This document shows, one piece after another, positions 63,982-64,000 of a stretch of DNA of 64,000 nucleotides. A program made the translations under genes and the position numbers. The DNA is from Melastoma dodecandrum. Its lineage: Eukaryota > Streptophyta > Magnoliopsida > Myrtales > Melastomataceae. A model generated the notes under the pieces. That model searched no databases. It had not been told where the DNA came from and worked only from the letters and a program-made list of their open reading frames with translations. Numbering within the stretch: position 1 is the first letter of the stretch; each line of letters opens with the position of its first letter. The DNA lies in NCBI GenBank assembly GCA_029817715.1, contig JARUPY010000290.1:682001-746000 (forward strand). Reading direction: 5' to 3'.

Positions 63982-64000
63982 TTGATTCCGTTGGCTGGAA

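Larger units (their letters stand above)
51337..64000 (+). mobile_element. Ogre-type Ty3/gypsy retrotransposon, 5' part
   Basis: A 4.1-kb LTR, Arg-type PBS, ORF1, gag-pro, an intron-like segment, then RT, RNase H and archaeal-type RNase H up to the window edge; integrase and 3' LTR lie outside. A long LTR, an ORF upstream of gag and an intron between protease and RT together are diagnostic of Ogre. Two in-frame stops in pol (TAG 62071, TAA 63979) suggest this copy cannot move by itself. Confidence 0.9.

Overview
This is plant nuclear DNA, most likely from a eudicot. The evidence is a guanylate kinase gene of plant type with ten coding exons and GT-AG introns, an eight-cysteine lipid-transfer-protein gene, a plant-type complex I ESSS subunit, and a dense set of nested Ty3/gypsy (Tat and Ogre lineages) and Ty1/copia retrotransposons, MITE-like foldbacks and an endogenous pararetrovirus relic. 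Only three host genes are recognised.

Layout. 1-13008: a nearly complete Tat-lineage element on the minus strand (5' LTR 11996-13008, Arg-type PBS, gag, pro, pol with two RNase H domains and integrase, PPT, 3' LTR running off the left edge). Between pol and the 3' LTR it carries a gene on the opposite strand: six exons that join in one open frame, with a plant mobile domain, a low-complexity linker and a coiled-coil tail, and a TATA box of its own beside the PPT. 13009-18300: a decayed Sirevirus-like copia element (minus) whose env-like ORF was hit by the Tat element. 18300-22300: relics of a plant-mobile-domain gene around an intact nsLTP gene (20432-20770). 22300-25560: AT-rich DNA with two MITE-like foldbacks. 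26096-28494: intact guanylate kinase gene. 28900-35800: endogenous caulimovirid relic with a decayed polyprotein, a Met-tRNA-type primer site, an uninterrupted movement-protein frame and one small unknown ORF. 36558-37149: a small transposon with long inverted repeats around a proline-rich (formin FH1-like) segment. 37400-37990: worn Tat-type LTR. 38063-38473: ESSS-like ORF with a suspicious N-terminus.

43200-64000 is a stack of insertions. A degenerate copia element (plus strand) holds a 2027-bp solo LTR in its RT gene, flanked by a perfect GACTT duplication. Further downstream it is cut by a second Tat element (48736 onward), and the gag of that element is cut by an Ogre element that starts at 51337 with a 4.1-kb LTR and runs out of the window. 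The Ogre has the lineage hallmarks: ORF1 upstream of gag, a gag-pro frame with a G-patch-like motif, and a 314-bp GT-AG segment between protease and RT whose removal puts the two in one frame, apart from a single TAG.

The most unusual items are the intact spliced antisense gene in the Tat element, the Ogre intron, the pararetrovirus relic with its uninterrupted movement-protein frame, and the inverted-repeat element carrying a proline-rich segment. All calls come from reading the sequence; no database search was possible.
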